Source: Gracilaria gracilis
Lineage: Eukaryota > Rhodophyta > Florideophyceae > Gracilariales > Gracilariaceae
Assembly (NCBI GenBank): GCA_030374805.1
Contig: JARGSG010000224.1
Coordinates: 434,001 to 498,000 of the forward strand
Direction: 5' to 3'
DNA: 64,000 nucleotides
A model generated the notes under the pieces. The model was not told the DNA's origin. It worked only from the letters and a program-made list of their open reading frames with translations, and did not search any database. Below, one piece after another: positions 21,483 to 33,900 of the stretch (its first letter is position 1; each line of letters starts with the position of its first letter). The translations under genes were made by a program, and so were the position numbers.

Positions 21483-21931
21483 ATTTGAGAAATATATCAG
21501 GAGTTCCTATACAAAAGAGGTACTCAATTCACAGAAAGTCAGTATTGTGCTCGAACAATAAGTATTGTTTCGTTTCGCATGAATACCCCGCCTTTTTGAA
21601 ACGAAACTCTTGAACCCCCATTTTTGTATTTAAGCTGCCGTAAACTTCTTCATTCTTCCATCCTAGATCCAGAAGTGGAAAGTGTAAACTCTCCGAAACG
21701 CTCTATTTCCAATTCTGTAGATTCCTCGCAGCACAAATCTCAACCTTCTTGCAATCTGGAAGGAGCTTCCTGCAAACCAATACGAAAGCGAGTACTGAGC
21801 ATTCCTTGTCAACTCTCTCTTCTTTCCGTGTTTGGCAACCTCTTTCTGTCGACAGATTAACGTTTGCATTTTCTGCTCTAGTGTTCAAGTATTCTATCTC
21901 GTTGAGAGATTTCTGCACTGCATAGTAAGCG

Positions 21932-22918
21932 ATGAATCCTACCTTATCGGATGCTATTCGTAGCACGGCTGCTGATAGCACCCCTGCTCAGGGTATGGAG
22001 AGAAGTATCTCCGTTCCCACCAGGATTGAGTCCCGCCACAAAGACAAGTATGGAGTGCAAGGAAAGGGTTCGCAGCGCAACATGCGGGAGATCTTCAATC
22101 GAAAATTTGCGCAGATGGAGAACAGAGAGTGTGATTCAATGAAACCGCTCTCAGAAGAATTTGTGAGGTCAGTCATGAAAAATATTCGAGAGCACGTGTA
22201 CAATGTTGACGGAATTGGAACTCTTACCTATCCCAAACTCCAGAGGGAACATTCTTCGATCCTTATTGAGCTCCGTTCTAAGATTGAGAAGCATTACAGG
22301 ATTCTCAAGTATGCAGAAGGACAGTGGGCTGTGAACATGTTAATTCAAGAGGCAATGCGCAGAGACAGAAAATATAATGGCCCACGGAGCAAAGTACAGA
22401 AACCCCCTTCCGCCTCACCTGCACAGGCAGATGTCGTGCTTTCCGATTGTTCGAAAGACGTACCGAGCTCGCGAGGAATGGCTGTTGCCCCTGTTTTAGA
22501 AGATTATGAAGCAGGTCATTCACTAAGGAACCATGAAACCAGAACTCATGGAGCACAAGAAAACGAAAATACTGTCAGTAATGATTGCGTGATGCAAACA
22601 GAAGTAGTACAAAACCAGATCGGCGAAACGACGTACATCCCGCACCTCGAAGATGAGGAGGAGATAATGCCTGTACAAGCTCCTCCTAGTATTACCCGCA
22701 ATGTGTCTCTTGCCACCAGCACGCAAAGCGCCATCGTATCACGTTGACGTGGACGTGGACGTATACCCACTGCACAGCAGGGTTCCAGATCAATAGCAGT
22801 TTCTAGACCCAGCAGAGGAAGAGGTGTTCAAAAAGCGCAGGCACGGTCAGGTTTGAGAGCTAATTCGATGCGTCCACGTGGTTCCATTTCAAAGAGAACC
22901 CCAAGTCAGCTTTGAGTA
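21932..22918 (+). CDS. Accessory ORF of the TNP2-type transposon
   Basis: Divergent from the transposase. It starts at an ATG (MNPTLSDAIRSTAADSTPA), runs 271 codons to a TGA at 22,745, and the same frame then continues for about 57 codons as an Arg/Gly-rich basic tail (RGRGRIPTAQ...SRGRGV) to 22,918. The body has a helical, charged middle (REIFNRKFAQMENRECD; IELRSKIEKHYRILKYAEGQ) and an acidic Glu-rich end. No known domain. CACTA-type elements often code for a second, DNA-binding protein (TNPA-like), and the basic tail would suit that role, but no sequence similarity is claimed. Confidence 0.5.
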
Positions 22919-23949
22919 CGACTTCCATTATGATCAATATGAAATGTTAGAATTTGTCTACATATACACCAGCATAAATCATTGTTTGCTTTCTTTATAT
23001 CAGCTTTTCTTTCGGGAAAAATGGTGGTCGGCTTCGTGGTCTGGATGTCTAGTGGGTTTAAATTCAAGGGTAATGAAGTGCAATATCATAGTCCCTGTTT
23101 GTAACATACCTCCGTAGTATTAATGGTCTCTGACCTTTTTCAATCATATATGTGGTCTTTCCTGTCCTTGCAAAGTAACATTACCATACAGGTACATGTG
23201 TGGAGCGGTCATTCGCCACATCTGGTTTGCATTGCAATTACATAACTTATTATAAAGTGAGCATCAGTATTTAAAAACGTACAGCATTTGGAGAGGAACA
23301 TATGCGACGCAGAAGTGTAACTTATGTCTGTGACAACGCGGTTGTTTGCAGAGTGAATAAATTAGAATTGCAGACATTATAAACATATCAAACCTTCTTT
23401 GTGTGTGAGAGCCCTCTCGAGTCCGAGAGGGAAGACACAAGGCAACATAAGAGATACAACCGTATGAGTTCCAATTTAGACACATTTGCAGAGTTGAACT
23501 CGAGACTGGAAAGAAAGAAACAATAGTTAGATTAGTTAGATTCCTCTTCCGGTGTCAATTGAAGACAGAAAGCATGTCGCAGTAATTTTTCGCGTATGTT
23601 AGCGCAACAGATATCTTAATGTTTTGCATTCAATGCTATCTTCAAAGCCGCTGAAGTTTAGCGAGCCTTTGTGTTACACACATTAGAACGTCAGCCATAT
23701 TTAGGTTCTCCTTCGTTGGTCATGACTTCAGTAGGAAGATGGAGTGTGAGAAAAGCATCGCAAGGCCTCTTCGTGGCGTGTAATTTTGGTATTACCGCGT
23801 TGATGAACACAGTAGTATGCTTCACGCTCATAGAAAAGGACTCTCTCCATTTGCAGGAAAGTAACGCAGCCAGTTCAACAAGCGTTGCGATCTTAGAAGA
23901 ACGGATGAGTGCACAGATGAACAACGTTCATTTGCAGATTTGACACGTG
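22919..23949. other. AT-rich non-coding segment inside the transposon
   Basis: No gene recognised. Short open frames lack protein-like composition. The base composition shifts abruptly to GC-rich at about 23,950. Confidence 0.6.
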
Positions 23950-26044
23950 GACACAGCATTACTCGCTACACGAGTCATGATGTCGCACGCGACACGACGG
24001 CGGCGCCCGCGCGCTTCTCTATAAAGCGCTTGCCCTTCTGCGAGCCACTTCTGCCGCTGCCGCTGCACGCGGCGTCCAACACATAGTCGCCGCCACCACC
24101 GTCGCTGCATGTGGCGGTCGAGCGAGTGCACTCGCGCGCTGCCAGCCCGTAGCGCGAGTTGCCTTCGCGCGAGCCGCCGTCGCGCCGCGTGTGTCGCGTG
24201 CGCCGTGCGCGTCGCGTGCCCGCGCCCACACCCTCGCCGTCGTTAACGCCGACGCTGTGTTCACCACCGCCGCCGCTGGCACCGCAGCCGCCCACGCCGG
24301 CGGCGCCCCTGACGGTGCTTGCGCTTTCGCCCGTCGCACTGCTGCGCAGCGTACGCGCCACGCTACGCAACTTTCAGCGCCGCGCCGCCGCGCCGCCGCG
24401 CTTCAGCTGCCACTCAGCGAGGGCGACGCGTGCCAAGATGACGTGCAAGACGGCGACGACGCGTACCTGGAGATCGGACCCACGTAAATGCCTGCGCCAG
24501 CCGGCGCGGAAGCGCGAGCACCCGTCCCATGCTACGCCGTGGAGCAGCGCGCATAGCCTACTCCGCGCGCACTTTGCGACTGGCGTGAAGAAAGCGTGTC
24601 CGCAACACGCGCTTCTGCCGCTGTTCTACGCGCGCTGCCGCCCAGCCTGCGCTTTAGACGCCATGTGTTTGTGCGCCGCCGCGTGCGAGAGCTGCTACGC
24701 GTGTCCGCCGCCTTCGTGTCCTCGCCGCGCGCGCCCGCGCTGCAGCGCCCAGCCGCCGCTGTCACCACCGCGGGGCACCTGGAGGAGGTGCTGCACCTCA
24801 GGCGCCGCTTGTTCCCCGGCGTGCTTACGGTGGCGGCGCGCTGCCCGCATCGCGCTTCGCATGTGCATCGAGACCTTATCCCGTCCCTCATTCTGTGGAT
24901 GAATGACGACAGTTGCTCTGGCGGCGCGCTGTACCTCGTGTGTCGCCAGCGCAACCAGTTCGTCACTTGGCGCGTCTTGTACGTGCCCGACAGCGCCGCC
25001 GCGCTTTACACCCCACTCAGCGCGCGCACGCCGCCGCGCTTGCCGCCTGCAACACGTCGCCGTGCTCCGCCACCACTGCCGCTGATGCTGCCGCTGATGC
25101 TGCTGCAGCTCCTGCCGCTGCTGCCGCCGCCGAAGCGCCCGCCAAGCGCGCGCGCGCCGCCAACGTGCGCGCTGCGGCCGATGCGCTGTCGCGCGCCTCG
25201 CGCAGCCGCCGCCGCGCGCGTGGGCGCGTGTGTCAAAGCGCCCAACAAGCTGCCGCACGTGGGGCATGTCATCTCCACGGCGTACATTCTGACCTCACTG
25301 CGAACCTTCGACACGTGGCCACGCCGGACGGCCAACACATCCGCCTGCGCACCGCCGGGACAAAGGCGCGCCAGAGTTGCCCGGTGCAGCTGCTGCCGTG
25401 GAGCGACCGTCGCAGCCAGGGCCCGCTTGTGGCGCAGCGCGTGCAGGAGGTTGCGTGGTATGCAAAACAGATCGCAGACCCCTCGCTGCAGTCGGAGCAG
25501 TGGTTGCCCACCCCGCTCGTGTCCGTGTCTACCATGCGCTCTTCGTCGTGGCGCGAGCTCAATGCCAGCGATGGCAGGAGCGTGTCGGTGCCCGCCGGCT
25601 GGGAGCCTACCGCCCAGAGATGGATCCTGTTCGACATTGATGACCTGCAGGGACTGGCTCGCTGTGTTTTTCAAGTGGCGTCAATGCTCGTGCTGGTCGC
25701 CTGCAGGAATCCGGAGCTCAGCGGCAGGTGCTTGGTCGTGCACGCCGGTCCGCAAGGTGGGCATTTATGGGCCGAGTTGCGAGAGGTTCGCCAGCACCCC
25801 CAAAGAGTGGTTTCGCAAAGAGCAAGTTGGCGTGTCGTATGCCGAATTGGGCTATCGCTTGCTCCGTGCGTGCCATCGTGCGGGTACTACTGACGGTCTG
25901 GTCGACATGAGTTCGTGCGCCGCTGGCAGATTTGCCCGAAGGCCCGGGTGGAGGCTTCTCAAAGATGGTTCCTTGTTTTGGTCACGCGTCGTAATGCATG
26001 TTCCCGGTCCTGTCAAGAATCGCAAACCGAGAATGCTCTCCTAG
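23950..26044 (+). pseudogene. GC-rich island with primase (AEP)-like motifs, captured and decayed
   Basis: About 2 kb of strongly GC-rich sequence between AT-rich flanks. Six frames have many open stretches because of composition, but the right half is protein-like on the plus strand. One frame (to 25,893) has RWILFDIDDLQG, then AGPQGGHLWAELREV. A second frame (to 26,044) has GPSCERFASTPKEWFRKE and VDMSSCAAGRFARRPGWRLL. The ordered DxD, GGHLW and D...R-x-PG elements recall the catalytic core of archaeo-eukaryotic primases (hhDhD, sxH, and the later h-x-h-D...R). The frame change shows it is broken. The similarity is weak and was judged by eye; another nucleotidyl-transfer or host protein is possible. 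The composition suggests capture from a different genomic context. Confidence 0.3.
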
Positions 26045-27443
26045 ATGCTTTTCAAACGTTCGGCTTGACAAGCAACATTTGTCGCCTTACTCCAATGTGC
26101 ACTGCCTTTGCACAACCAGCGCGCTTCTTGCCAGTACCGCCACCACCAACTTTCACATCAGACGTGCCACCGTGCTGCCAATACCCCTTCAAAGCTTGAG
26201 TGAGGCTAGTACGCTTGCAAGCCCTACAAGGGTAGCGCACTTTCCTGCTTCGACGAAACAACTCCCCATTTCAGTTTATTGCCCCGTGTAGGAGCGTGCT
26301 GGTGTATGACTACAGTACGGATTCGCTTTGGTTGGCACTAACTACTCAGCATCTTACTATCATAGTTCGGTATCGCATATGATGGCAGTCCTTGCAGAAC
26401 GGACTTGCTTGCTGTTCAGGTCAGATTGCACTTTCTCAGTCACCAACAATCTCGCCAACATCTGTTTGATTGCAGATGACGCGATATGATGTGATTTGTG
26501 AAAATACCTCTTAACAGATATATCAACGGAGGATGAAGCTTTGATTGCAGATGACGCGATATGATGTGATTTGTGAAAATACCTCTTAACAGATATATCA
26601 ACGGAGGATGAAGCTTTGATGACGTCGTAGTGCGGGTACTTTGCTTGCCTTTTTCGGCCGTGTGTCGTTCTTGATGCTATTGTTCGTACGAACGCATACA
26701 CGCCTAGAGATGAACACCCATGTGTTACCTGTGCTTTCCCATTTGAACGTGGTTTTCTTCCGGTCGTCAAAAGGCCAGTGACGCAAGGACATTGAGCGTA
26801 CTGACTTAGATTTGACCGGCACCCTTGTACACTGTTACCGAATCAACTCAAAAATATGTAGAACTACTACAGCGCCCTATGGCCTGTACACTAAAGAGAG
26901 TTGCGTCCATCTATCTAGTAGGGAGGCTCACTTGTTTTAAGGTAGCCCTCGTACTCCCCTCAACTCGGTGACTACCAGAGTTTGTGAAGAAAGCGCCTTG
27001 AAGCGTTTTTCTTGCGATTAGTAAAGAGGTCTTGAGCAATGGTGACACATACGTGCCCTTGGTGCTTGCCCAGGTCTGTGCAAGGCCCTTCTTCTTTACA
27101 ACTACAGTGGTTAAAACTTACGGTCCTATATTATCTTCAACGTGAGAGGCGTCTTCATCGGTGGTAAATGTCAATCTTCAGTCACGTCACTTTCCACACT
27201 ACGACCAGAAGCGGTGAGTCTGAGAGCAGATAAGCTGCGACGCGACTTTCTCTTGACCACCCTCTTTTGCTGTGCAGCCTCCTTCAGTTTAGTTCTGCAA
27301 ATCGATTTCAGCGTACGGCATATCTTCAAGAATAAGCCGCCTTCCCCATCTTCTAACCGCACTTCTATAAAAGGTTGGAACTCTTCTTAGTAAGGCCTTC
27401 GAGAGGAAGCCTGACCACTGCGCTCACTACTCGTAGTTTCGCA
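26045..27443. other. Non-coding segment with a 75-bp tandem duplication
   Basis: No gene recognised between the GC-rich island and the kinase copy. The only clear structure is the two-copy 75-bp repeat at 26,465-26,614. Confidence 0.5.
26465..26614. repeat. Two tandem copies of a 75-bp unit
   Basis: Units start with TTTGATTGCAGATGACGCG at 26,465 and 26,540 and appear identical over the full 75 bases, implying a recent duplication. Confidence 0.95.
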
Positions 27444-30400
27444 TTATCTCTGACTAACGCTGTCTTCGCTGCTTCCAGCAATCACGGAAGACTTCAATTC
27501 CTCCATGGCTGTCTTCCCGTTCACGACCGAGACCTCGATCTTCTCTGAAACTTCTGCGAGAGAGGAACATGGAACTCTGGATATCTGCGGTGGTTGAGGA
27601 GAAATCGCTTTCGAGGGACGCTGACAGAGCTGCTGGGCAATCTCTTGAACAGTCTGAGAGGCAACCGAGTGTAAACGAGATGCAAGCTCATCATTGAAGG
27701 CCTGCGTGGGTTCAGCTTCTCCACAATTCGCAGTTGTTGATAAAATGCCATCATCATTCACATTCGATTCGTCTTCTTGCACCCATTCGGTTCCGCATCG
27801 CTCGCTGCGACCTGGAGCTGGGGGGTGCGGTCTATCAAAGTTTAGATTCCTCGCGCTTTCAGGCATTTGCCGTCTAGGGTAAATTTTCTCATATGGGAAA
27901 GCATCCACGGTGGCTCACCTGTTGAGTCGAGTGAGATTTCCACTCGGATTCTCGAACGACCACCAATTCCCATTTCACTTTCGATCGTCTGCCTCGCATG
28001 CTTTCCAATCGTTATCCTTGATCGCAAGCATATCATCCCGAAATGTTCGCTGCGGAAACTGGTCCGAATTACCATGACCATCTGGATCGAGTAACTCTCC
28101 AAAACCTCTTCATGTGAAGCCTTTCCCACCTGACAAGCGAAGTTGCACGGCGACATCCATGGGCGTGATCTGAAACAAACGCCTTCTATGCGGCGGGCTG
28201 GGCGTCGAAAACTCGGAAAAACTTTCTGACGGGGTCTTCAGTCCTTGCGAAGAACATCCACTCTCAGGCCCTCCGTGCGAGTTTGTTCTTGTGTGACTAC
28301 CGATCACGACTTCATGGTCAGAGCGTTTTCTTACCAATGTGTTACTTATCGTGGGTGGTTCTGAAAATTTGGAAAGACTAACGGGGGATGTCAATTGGGA
28401 GTTTCGCTTCCTTCTTCGGTAGGTTCCTGGCTTACGCATGAACAACGAGACTGTAAACTTGATATCATTCTTTTGACAAATGCATTTTAAAGTCCAGTCC
28501 TGACCACGAAGAATCAACGGAGCAGCCCTTGGGTTTTATGTATCGGCCAGGTAGAAATGAAGATGGTGCTGGTATATAGTCATTGCCATTATCATCTCTG
28601 CAATGTCGGGACGTTTCTCGAAAACCTTGTCGACGAGGATAACAACCACATTCATGGAGGGGCCAAATTCCGGTCCATCATAAAACCAAGGGTGGTGCAG
28701 CATTTGATGCAATGGAATAAGTTCTTCAAGAACTGCCCGTATCATGCAACGGATAAAATGGCAGCACTTCGGGAAGCAAAGTCTGGGGTTTCAAAAACAC
28801 ATGCAAGCACACGATTCAAGAGTACCTTCACCTCTGGCTCGTAAAAGGGTGGCCTGCCTATAAGAAGGCAGTACACTGCAACCCCCGCGGACAATATATC
28901 TATTCTCTCACCGCTATACACTTGACGCAAGATCTGCTCCGGTGACAGAATGTACACGGACCCTACAAGAGCGCTAGAAAACATATCCCAACCAGGGGTA
29001 TCCATTCCACTGTGCCCAAAGTCAGTTGTTTTCATGTTCCCTTCGTTCTCGAGCATCAGATGAACAATGCCTATCATTGAACCTCCGCAACAAAGTTCCA
29101 TGTCAATGTGAAGATTGTTCTCCGACTCTATCACCTCGCGCAGCCCCACGATGTTCTTGTGTTCCACTGCCTTGAGACATTCGATTTCGCGATCAAACCT
29201 GCTAAGATCTGAACATTGGCTCTTCTTAATAATCTTAATGGCAACCTTTTCTCTCGTCAATACATGCAAAGCGTACCAAACGATAGCATTGTTGCCGCGG
29301 CCAATGGTCCTCCCAGGTTCATAGTCTCCCACTCGTTCAAGGTGCCGGTTCTCCCAAAACTCACACTCCCCGGTTATGAGATCCGAAAGCACCATAAACT
29401 CGTCTCTACTAAGCATGCCAGCTTTAGTGCTGTCAAACTCATTGATAATACTCTCTTCCAACGTTGCCTGCGGCCTGCGATAGAAGAGGAGTTTCTGCAG
29501 GTAGATGTCATCTTCTTTCAGAGCTTCAAGAAACATATGCAGCTCATCCAAGGTAATGAGCCCTGTTCCGTTAAAGTTGACTAGCTTCCAGAGCCAAGCC
29601 ATGAACTGTTCTATTCAACTTTATCATTTAGCATATCTGCAAGCTTGTGAATGTTGATATGCATAATATTTTCTAACACCGCTGCGCCGAGACCCGTTCG
29701 CTTGCTGGGGTCTTGGTCAAGTTCTGGCAGAGATGCCTCCGATTCGGTTTGAAAAGGATCCATGTCCCTTCCAGGAATGAATTCACACTCTCGTTGAGAT
29801 GCGAACATGGCAATTGATGGGATCCTCGTAGTCACACGGGGACATTCGTAATGGTGCCCCTCGTGAACACTTGACATAGACGACGCACTGGAGGGCTGCG
29901 CTTGCGTTTCTTGGCCTTCCTCAATATGCGGCATCTGGGCCGAATCTATGGAAGAACGAGAAGGACTATGTTGGGATTGTTCATTCGGCGACAAAGACAA
30001 GTGTACACTTGGTTTGGTGGGGTATGGGGGCGGTATAGCTGCCGAAATATGCGGGGAGTGGAAGTGGGATTTAGATTGTGTGCGTAGTGAGGAGTACACG
30101 GAGGGGACGTTTTGGAAGGACGAGAAGTGTCGATATGATGTGCGTCCATGCACGGAAGAGTCCTTGACCCCCGCCAAAGAGGCTTTGTTAATAAGGTCGC
30201 GAAGGGACTTATCATGCTTCATTGAGGCCTCTATCATGTTCCTATTCGTATGAAGGAAGAGTATAAGGTGCTGAAACTCTTTGCGGGTGAGAGTGCCGTC
30301 TTTGTCTTGATCGAAAAAATAGAGCGCCGGGAGAGAACGCAGCGTGGTTAGGTCGGCACTTGGGTCTTCCATAAGGTCCTTGAGCGTCAACTAACCTTTG

Positions 30401-30468
30401 GCTTCGACATCAACCTGGTCAAAAATTGCCTGCGTTTCATCCGACGCAATGGGACGTGGCACTTGTGC
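27444..30468 (-). pseudogene. EF-hand / Ser-Thr protein kinase gene copy carried by the transposon
   Basis: Minus-strand blocks in order. 30,468-29,611 holds EF-hand loops, including the canonical DQDKDGTLTRKE (residues 27-38 of the 30,390 block); a possible earlier EF-hand upstream is separated by one stop. 29,602-28,742 holds further EF-hand-like segments (NFNGTGLITLDELH, DSTKAGMLSRDEF) and a kinase domain: Gly-rich GRGNNAIV (101-108), AIKII lysine (123), DFG (194-196), PEQ (221-223) and IDILSAGVAVYCLLIGRPPF. The catalytic-loop HRDLKPEN segment and much of helix E are absent between residues 175 and 188, so it cannot be a working kinase. LHHPWFYDG ends the domain near 28,700. Ser/Pro-rich and further blocks continue to 27,444. 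Frame changes between blocks may be introns or indels. N-terminal EF-hands plus kinase suggest a calcium-regulated host kinase as source. Confidence 0.65.
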
Positions 30469-30969
30469 ATATCATTGGCCATGTTAAGAGGGAACGTTTG
30501 AAAGCAAACGAAGAAGGCGAGCTGGTTTCTGGCTGTGCTCTGCAATGAAGTGAAAGTGAGATGAAGCAGATAAAAGGCAGATCACTGTCACGCGTGCTTA
30601 TTTCAGGTCTTATGCTCAGCCTATCGTCCGCATCACACAGTTAGAACAATGTATTAGAACAAGACGCAGGAGATGGGCGCTTGATAGCCATCTCCAAGAC
30701 TATCACTGCGCCAAAGAAATAACAGTAAGGTATCTAATGTACATCACCGGACTGGCCTTGAACCCAGGAAAAACCAAAGGAAGAAACTGTACATCTACAG
30801 CATGTCCACCTGAAAAGCAGGACATCTTCTGGATGGCCACAAATTGTCTGCAATTCCAAGTAACAAATTTTTGAACATCTTATGGTCATCTAACGCATAC
30901 CCGCAAAATCATTTGTACGTCATACAGGTGTCCAGGCTGCATCCAATGGGTATCAAGGTGCCTCTCTGG
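30469..30969. other. Right subterminal region of the transposon
   Basis: No gene recognised; ends in the right terminal inverted repeat (GGTGCCTCTCTGG). Confidence 0.6.
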
Positions 30970-30974
30970 GTAAC
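30970..30974. repeat. Target-site duplication GTAAC, right
   Basis: Directly follows the right end of the 13.3 kb transposon and matches 17,644-17,648. Confidence 0.9.
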
Positions 30975-33900
30975 TAGCACTTCCCGTTGGGTCATTGGGG
31001 CTATGGAGAGCGGTTGAGCGAGGCGGACTTTGTTAGAGGGAGTGTGGCGGGGGAGTTGCTCCATCACCTTCTTATCTCCAAATGAGCTTTTTGAAGCGCC
31101 AGCAATTGCAACCGGCGTTGACCCAGAAAAAGAGACTTTGCGTTTGCGAGGGTAGATCGCCCGTATATGGCGATCGATGAACGAAGTACCCAGGAGGACA
31201 TCTGCAGCCAAATTGGTGGCCACGAAGAACGGCATTCGAACTGTCATATTCCCGATCCGGGTATGAAGAGAGATGGCGTTCAAGAGGTTCATGGACTTCT
31301 TCGACGCATTGAACACCCGTGGGGTTCGGTTTTTTCGAAGGCGTTCTTCATACCCAGGATGGAGATGTTTGGCGCGAATAAAATTTGGACCTGCTCCGGT
31401 ATCCCAGATTCTCATGAGGGCTTCAGTGGTACGGGCTGTGAGTCCCGTCTCCACCTGGATTTTGTAGTTCTCCCGGGTCATCAAGAAGACTTCGCCCCAT
31501 TCGGGTTCATCATTCTCAAAGGGGCCACGAGGGATACCGATATGGGACTCATCAGGATCTTTTTATGGGCTGGATTCTGATGTTTCCCGTGGGGCGAGGA
31601 AGGTTCCCCGAGAGGAAGGCGTCGCCCATACGCCGCCTCCGTCGCGTTTCTTGTGGGACCTCATTATCAGGGGAGGTCTCTTCCTCGTAGGTAAGAATCT
31701 GATTCACCTGTTCAGGACGGCTCTGTTGTTCACTAGGCATATTCGGCGAGCTTGGAGGCGGTAAGGCACTTCGTGTCGAAGGCTGTCTCATTGTGGGTTG
31801 TGCACCCCACGAGGGACGTTTTGGACCCTTCGGCCGGATTTGTAGTATCCTTCGGCCACACGCTGTTGATAGTTCCAACTGGGCTCACGAAATTGTAACA
31901 GAGCGTACCGATACTGGGGTGATAAGTCACTCACAACAAGGCCGAACCACGAAGAAGCAGATACGACAGGGAGCCACCCTGTGCTGTCTGGTAGGAAGAT
32001 GGCGTCTTCTGCGACGGCGTCGTTGGGCCCCTTGGGGAAGTCGGTAGCTGTTGAAGTACCCGAACATGTCGTTGGGGCTGTACCATGGATGGTGTGGACG
32101 TTCCCGTTGAGAGAAAAGAGGGGAGGGACGGAGGCGCAGCTGGTTGGACTGCCAAAACAACTGCTTCCCCCTCCGTAAAATGCACTCCCTAATCGGGTTC
32201 ATCTGTATCCGTCGACACGGATAGAGATGCTCGAGAAGAGGCCCGACGGGTTTGTGTTGTCTTCGCCACTTCCGGGGTTTTATGATACTTCTTGCCACCC
32301 CTCTGTGTATCTCCTAACCCCTCGGCATAACTGACGGGTTGACAGAAGACCATTTTAGGATGCGTGGCGGAATGATTGCGTATACTGGCCCTGATAGCGG
32401 GAAGAAGTCCCTCTATGAAGAGGGTCTTGAGGCGGGTGTCTGTGAAGATGTTTCGACAGCGGAGGTTCTTCTGCCAAAATTTGTGTGCGTATTCACGTTC
32501 TGACACTGCTGAGCTCTGACAGAGCGTGATTATGTCATGATAGGCCTCTGCCATGATATCGTAAGTGGCAAATATCTCAAGTAAGTAGTTGACCACTTCT
32601 GGATAGGATGTCAAGAGCTCCGAGCTTCGGACATCAACGGTCCCAGATTCGCCTGTGATCTTGGGGCTGACGGTGTCTTTTGCGGGTCCTTCAAAGAAAA
32701 ACCGAAACAGTCAGAGGGCTGCACCCTCATGAACGCCATTCTGGTCACATGCGATTTTAAACTGCGAGAGAAAGCGTAGACCAAGATTGGATCTTTGCCC
32801 GTAAACTTTAGGGTTATTTGTAGCTGCATACGATTAGCATGCCTAGCAACTGCTCGAGCCACTGAGGAGCCATAACGATTGCTCCTGTTGGCCAGTCGGT
32901 AGTACTCAAAACTCAGTACTTTTGCGAAATCCCCATTTTTGGGCCGTATACGGTGTAAATGTGATACTTCCACCCCTTGGTCGGAGTGTTCCAAATCACT
33001 CCACTCAGCATCATCGGCAGAACTTGAGTGCGAGTCATCCGAGTCGGAAACGCCACGTCCCTTGTGGGTTGACTTTCTTCTGTTCCGACGTCGGCCTGGA
33101 GATCCCTTTCGTCTCCTTCTGTCTCGACTCCATTGGGACACGCGACTGGTACTCTTCTGTTTCCCTAGGGGAGGGGCCTCCAAGTTGTTTCTGTAAATAT
33201 TGGGGTCCCCGGTGGGTCTAAAATCTACATTAGTCCTAGCAGGGATAGTGGGCGGTTGCCAAACCGACGCCACCAGTTGACGGTTAATGTTTTGTTCTTG
33301 CCCACAGAGGAGAAGCTGCAAACGACGCTGTACCTCAGTGTGCACACTGGTGGCAATAGCGCCGTCCAGAACTGCAGAAATGGTCATCCTTGAAGCAACC
33401 TGATGAACATGAGTGTGCGTCAGGGCTTCCACTTCTGCAAAGACCCTTTGGGGAATACGCCGTTCGACCTCGAAAGCAATCATTTATTCCACTAGTGGCT
33501 TTAGGGCTATGAGCAGCCCACCAAGGAGGAGCGGGCGCTCCTCTCCAGTAGTCGCGGGTGGAGCGCCAGTCGAGTGGTTGACCGGTACTTCCCTGTGGGT
33601 CTGCGGAGGTGTTTCTATGGATGCCTGCTGACGCATGGCCTCCAGGCGATTCCGGAATTCGGTGGGTGTAGGCTGACGGAGAATATTCTCTGGGTTGTCC
33701 ACGGGATGTAGGATATCCTTATGAGCACTTCGAGTGCTGTGGGCCCGCGGTTGAGTGTCCAGCGCGACTCCGACCGCATGGTCATCCCGAGTGGTCACAG
33801 CCATTTCGGCATGCTCATTTGAGGAACCTAGAGAGGTGGTCATGATGGTAAGTCGAAAAGATTTCTGTCCGGCTTGCGGTAAAGAAAACCTAATTGGGCG

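Larger units (their letters stand above)
17649..30969. mobile_element. 13.3 kb TNP2-type DNA transposon with captured cargo, inserted in gypsy G1
   Basis: The left end begins CCAGAGAAGCAGG and the right end, read inward, begins CCAGAGAGGCACC; the terminal inverted repeats are imperfect beyond about seven to eleven bases. It is flanked by a perfect GTAAC duplication. Outside the duplication, the gypsy protease-to-RT coding sequence continues without loss, which fixes both ends to the base. Inside are a TNP2-family transposase gene (minus), a divergent accessory ORF (plus), a GC-rich island (about 23,950-26,050), a 75-bp tandem duplication and a kinase gene copy (minus). Repeats of the GGATATGCATTGG / GATATGC type occur just inside the left end, like subterminal repeats of CACTA-type elements. 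A 5-bp duplication is longer than the 2-3 bp of classical CACTA elements, so a Plavaka-like or other TNP2 branch is likelier. Confidence 0.85.

Noticed and set aside
24019-25674. Several long minus-strand ORFs in the GC-rich island
   Set aside because: Ala/Arg-rich, without motif order; stop codons are scarce there simply because of GC content. The primase-like motifs are on the plus strand only.
17649-30969. Kinase and primase-like segments as native neighbours of gypsy G1
   Set aside because: Both lie inside the terminal repeats of the TNP2-type element, so they came in as its cargo.
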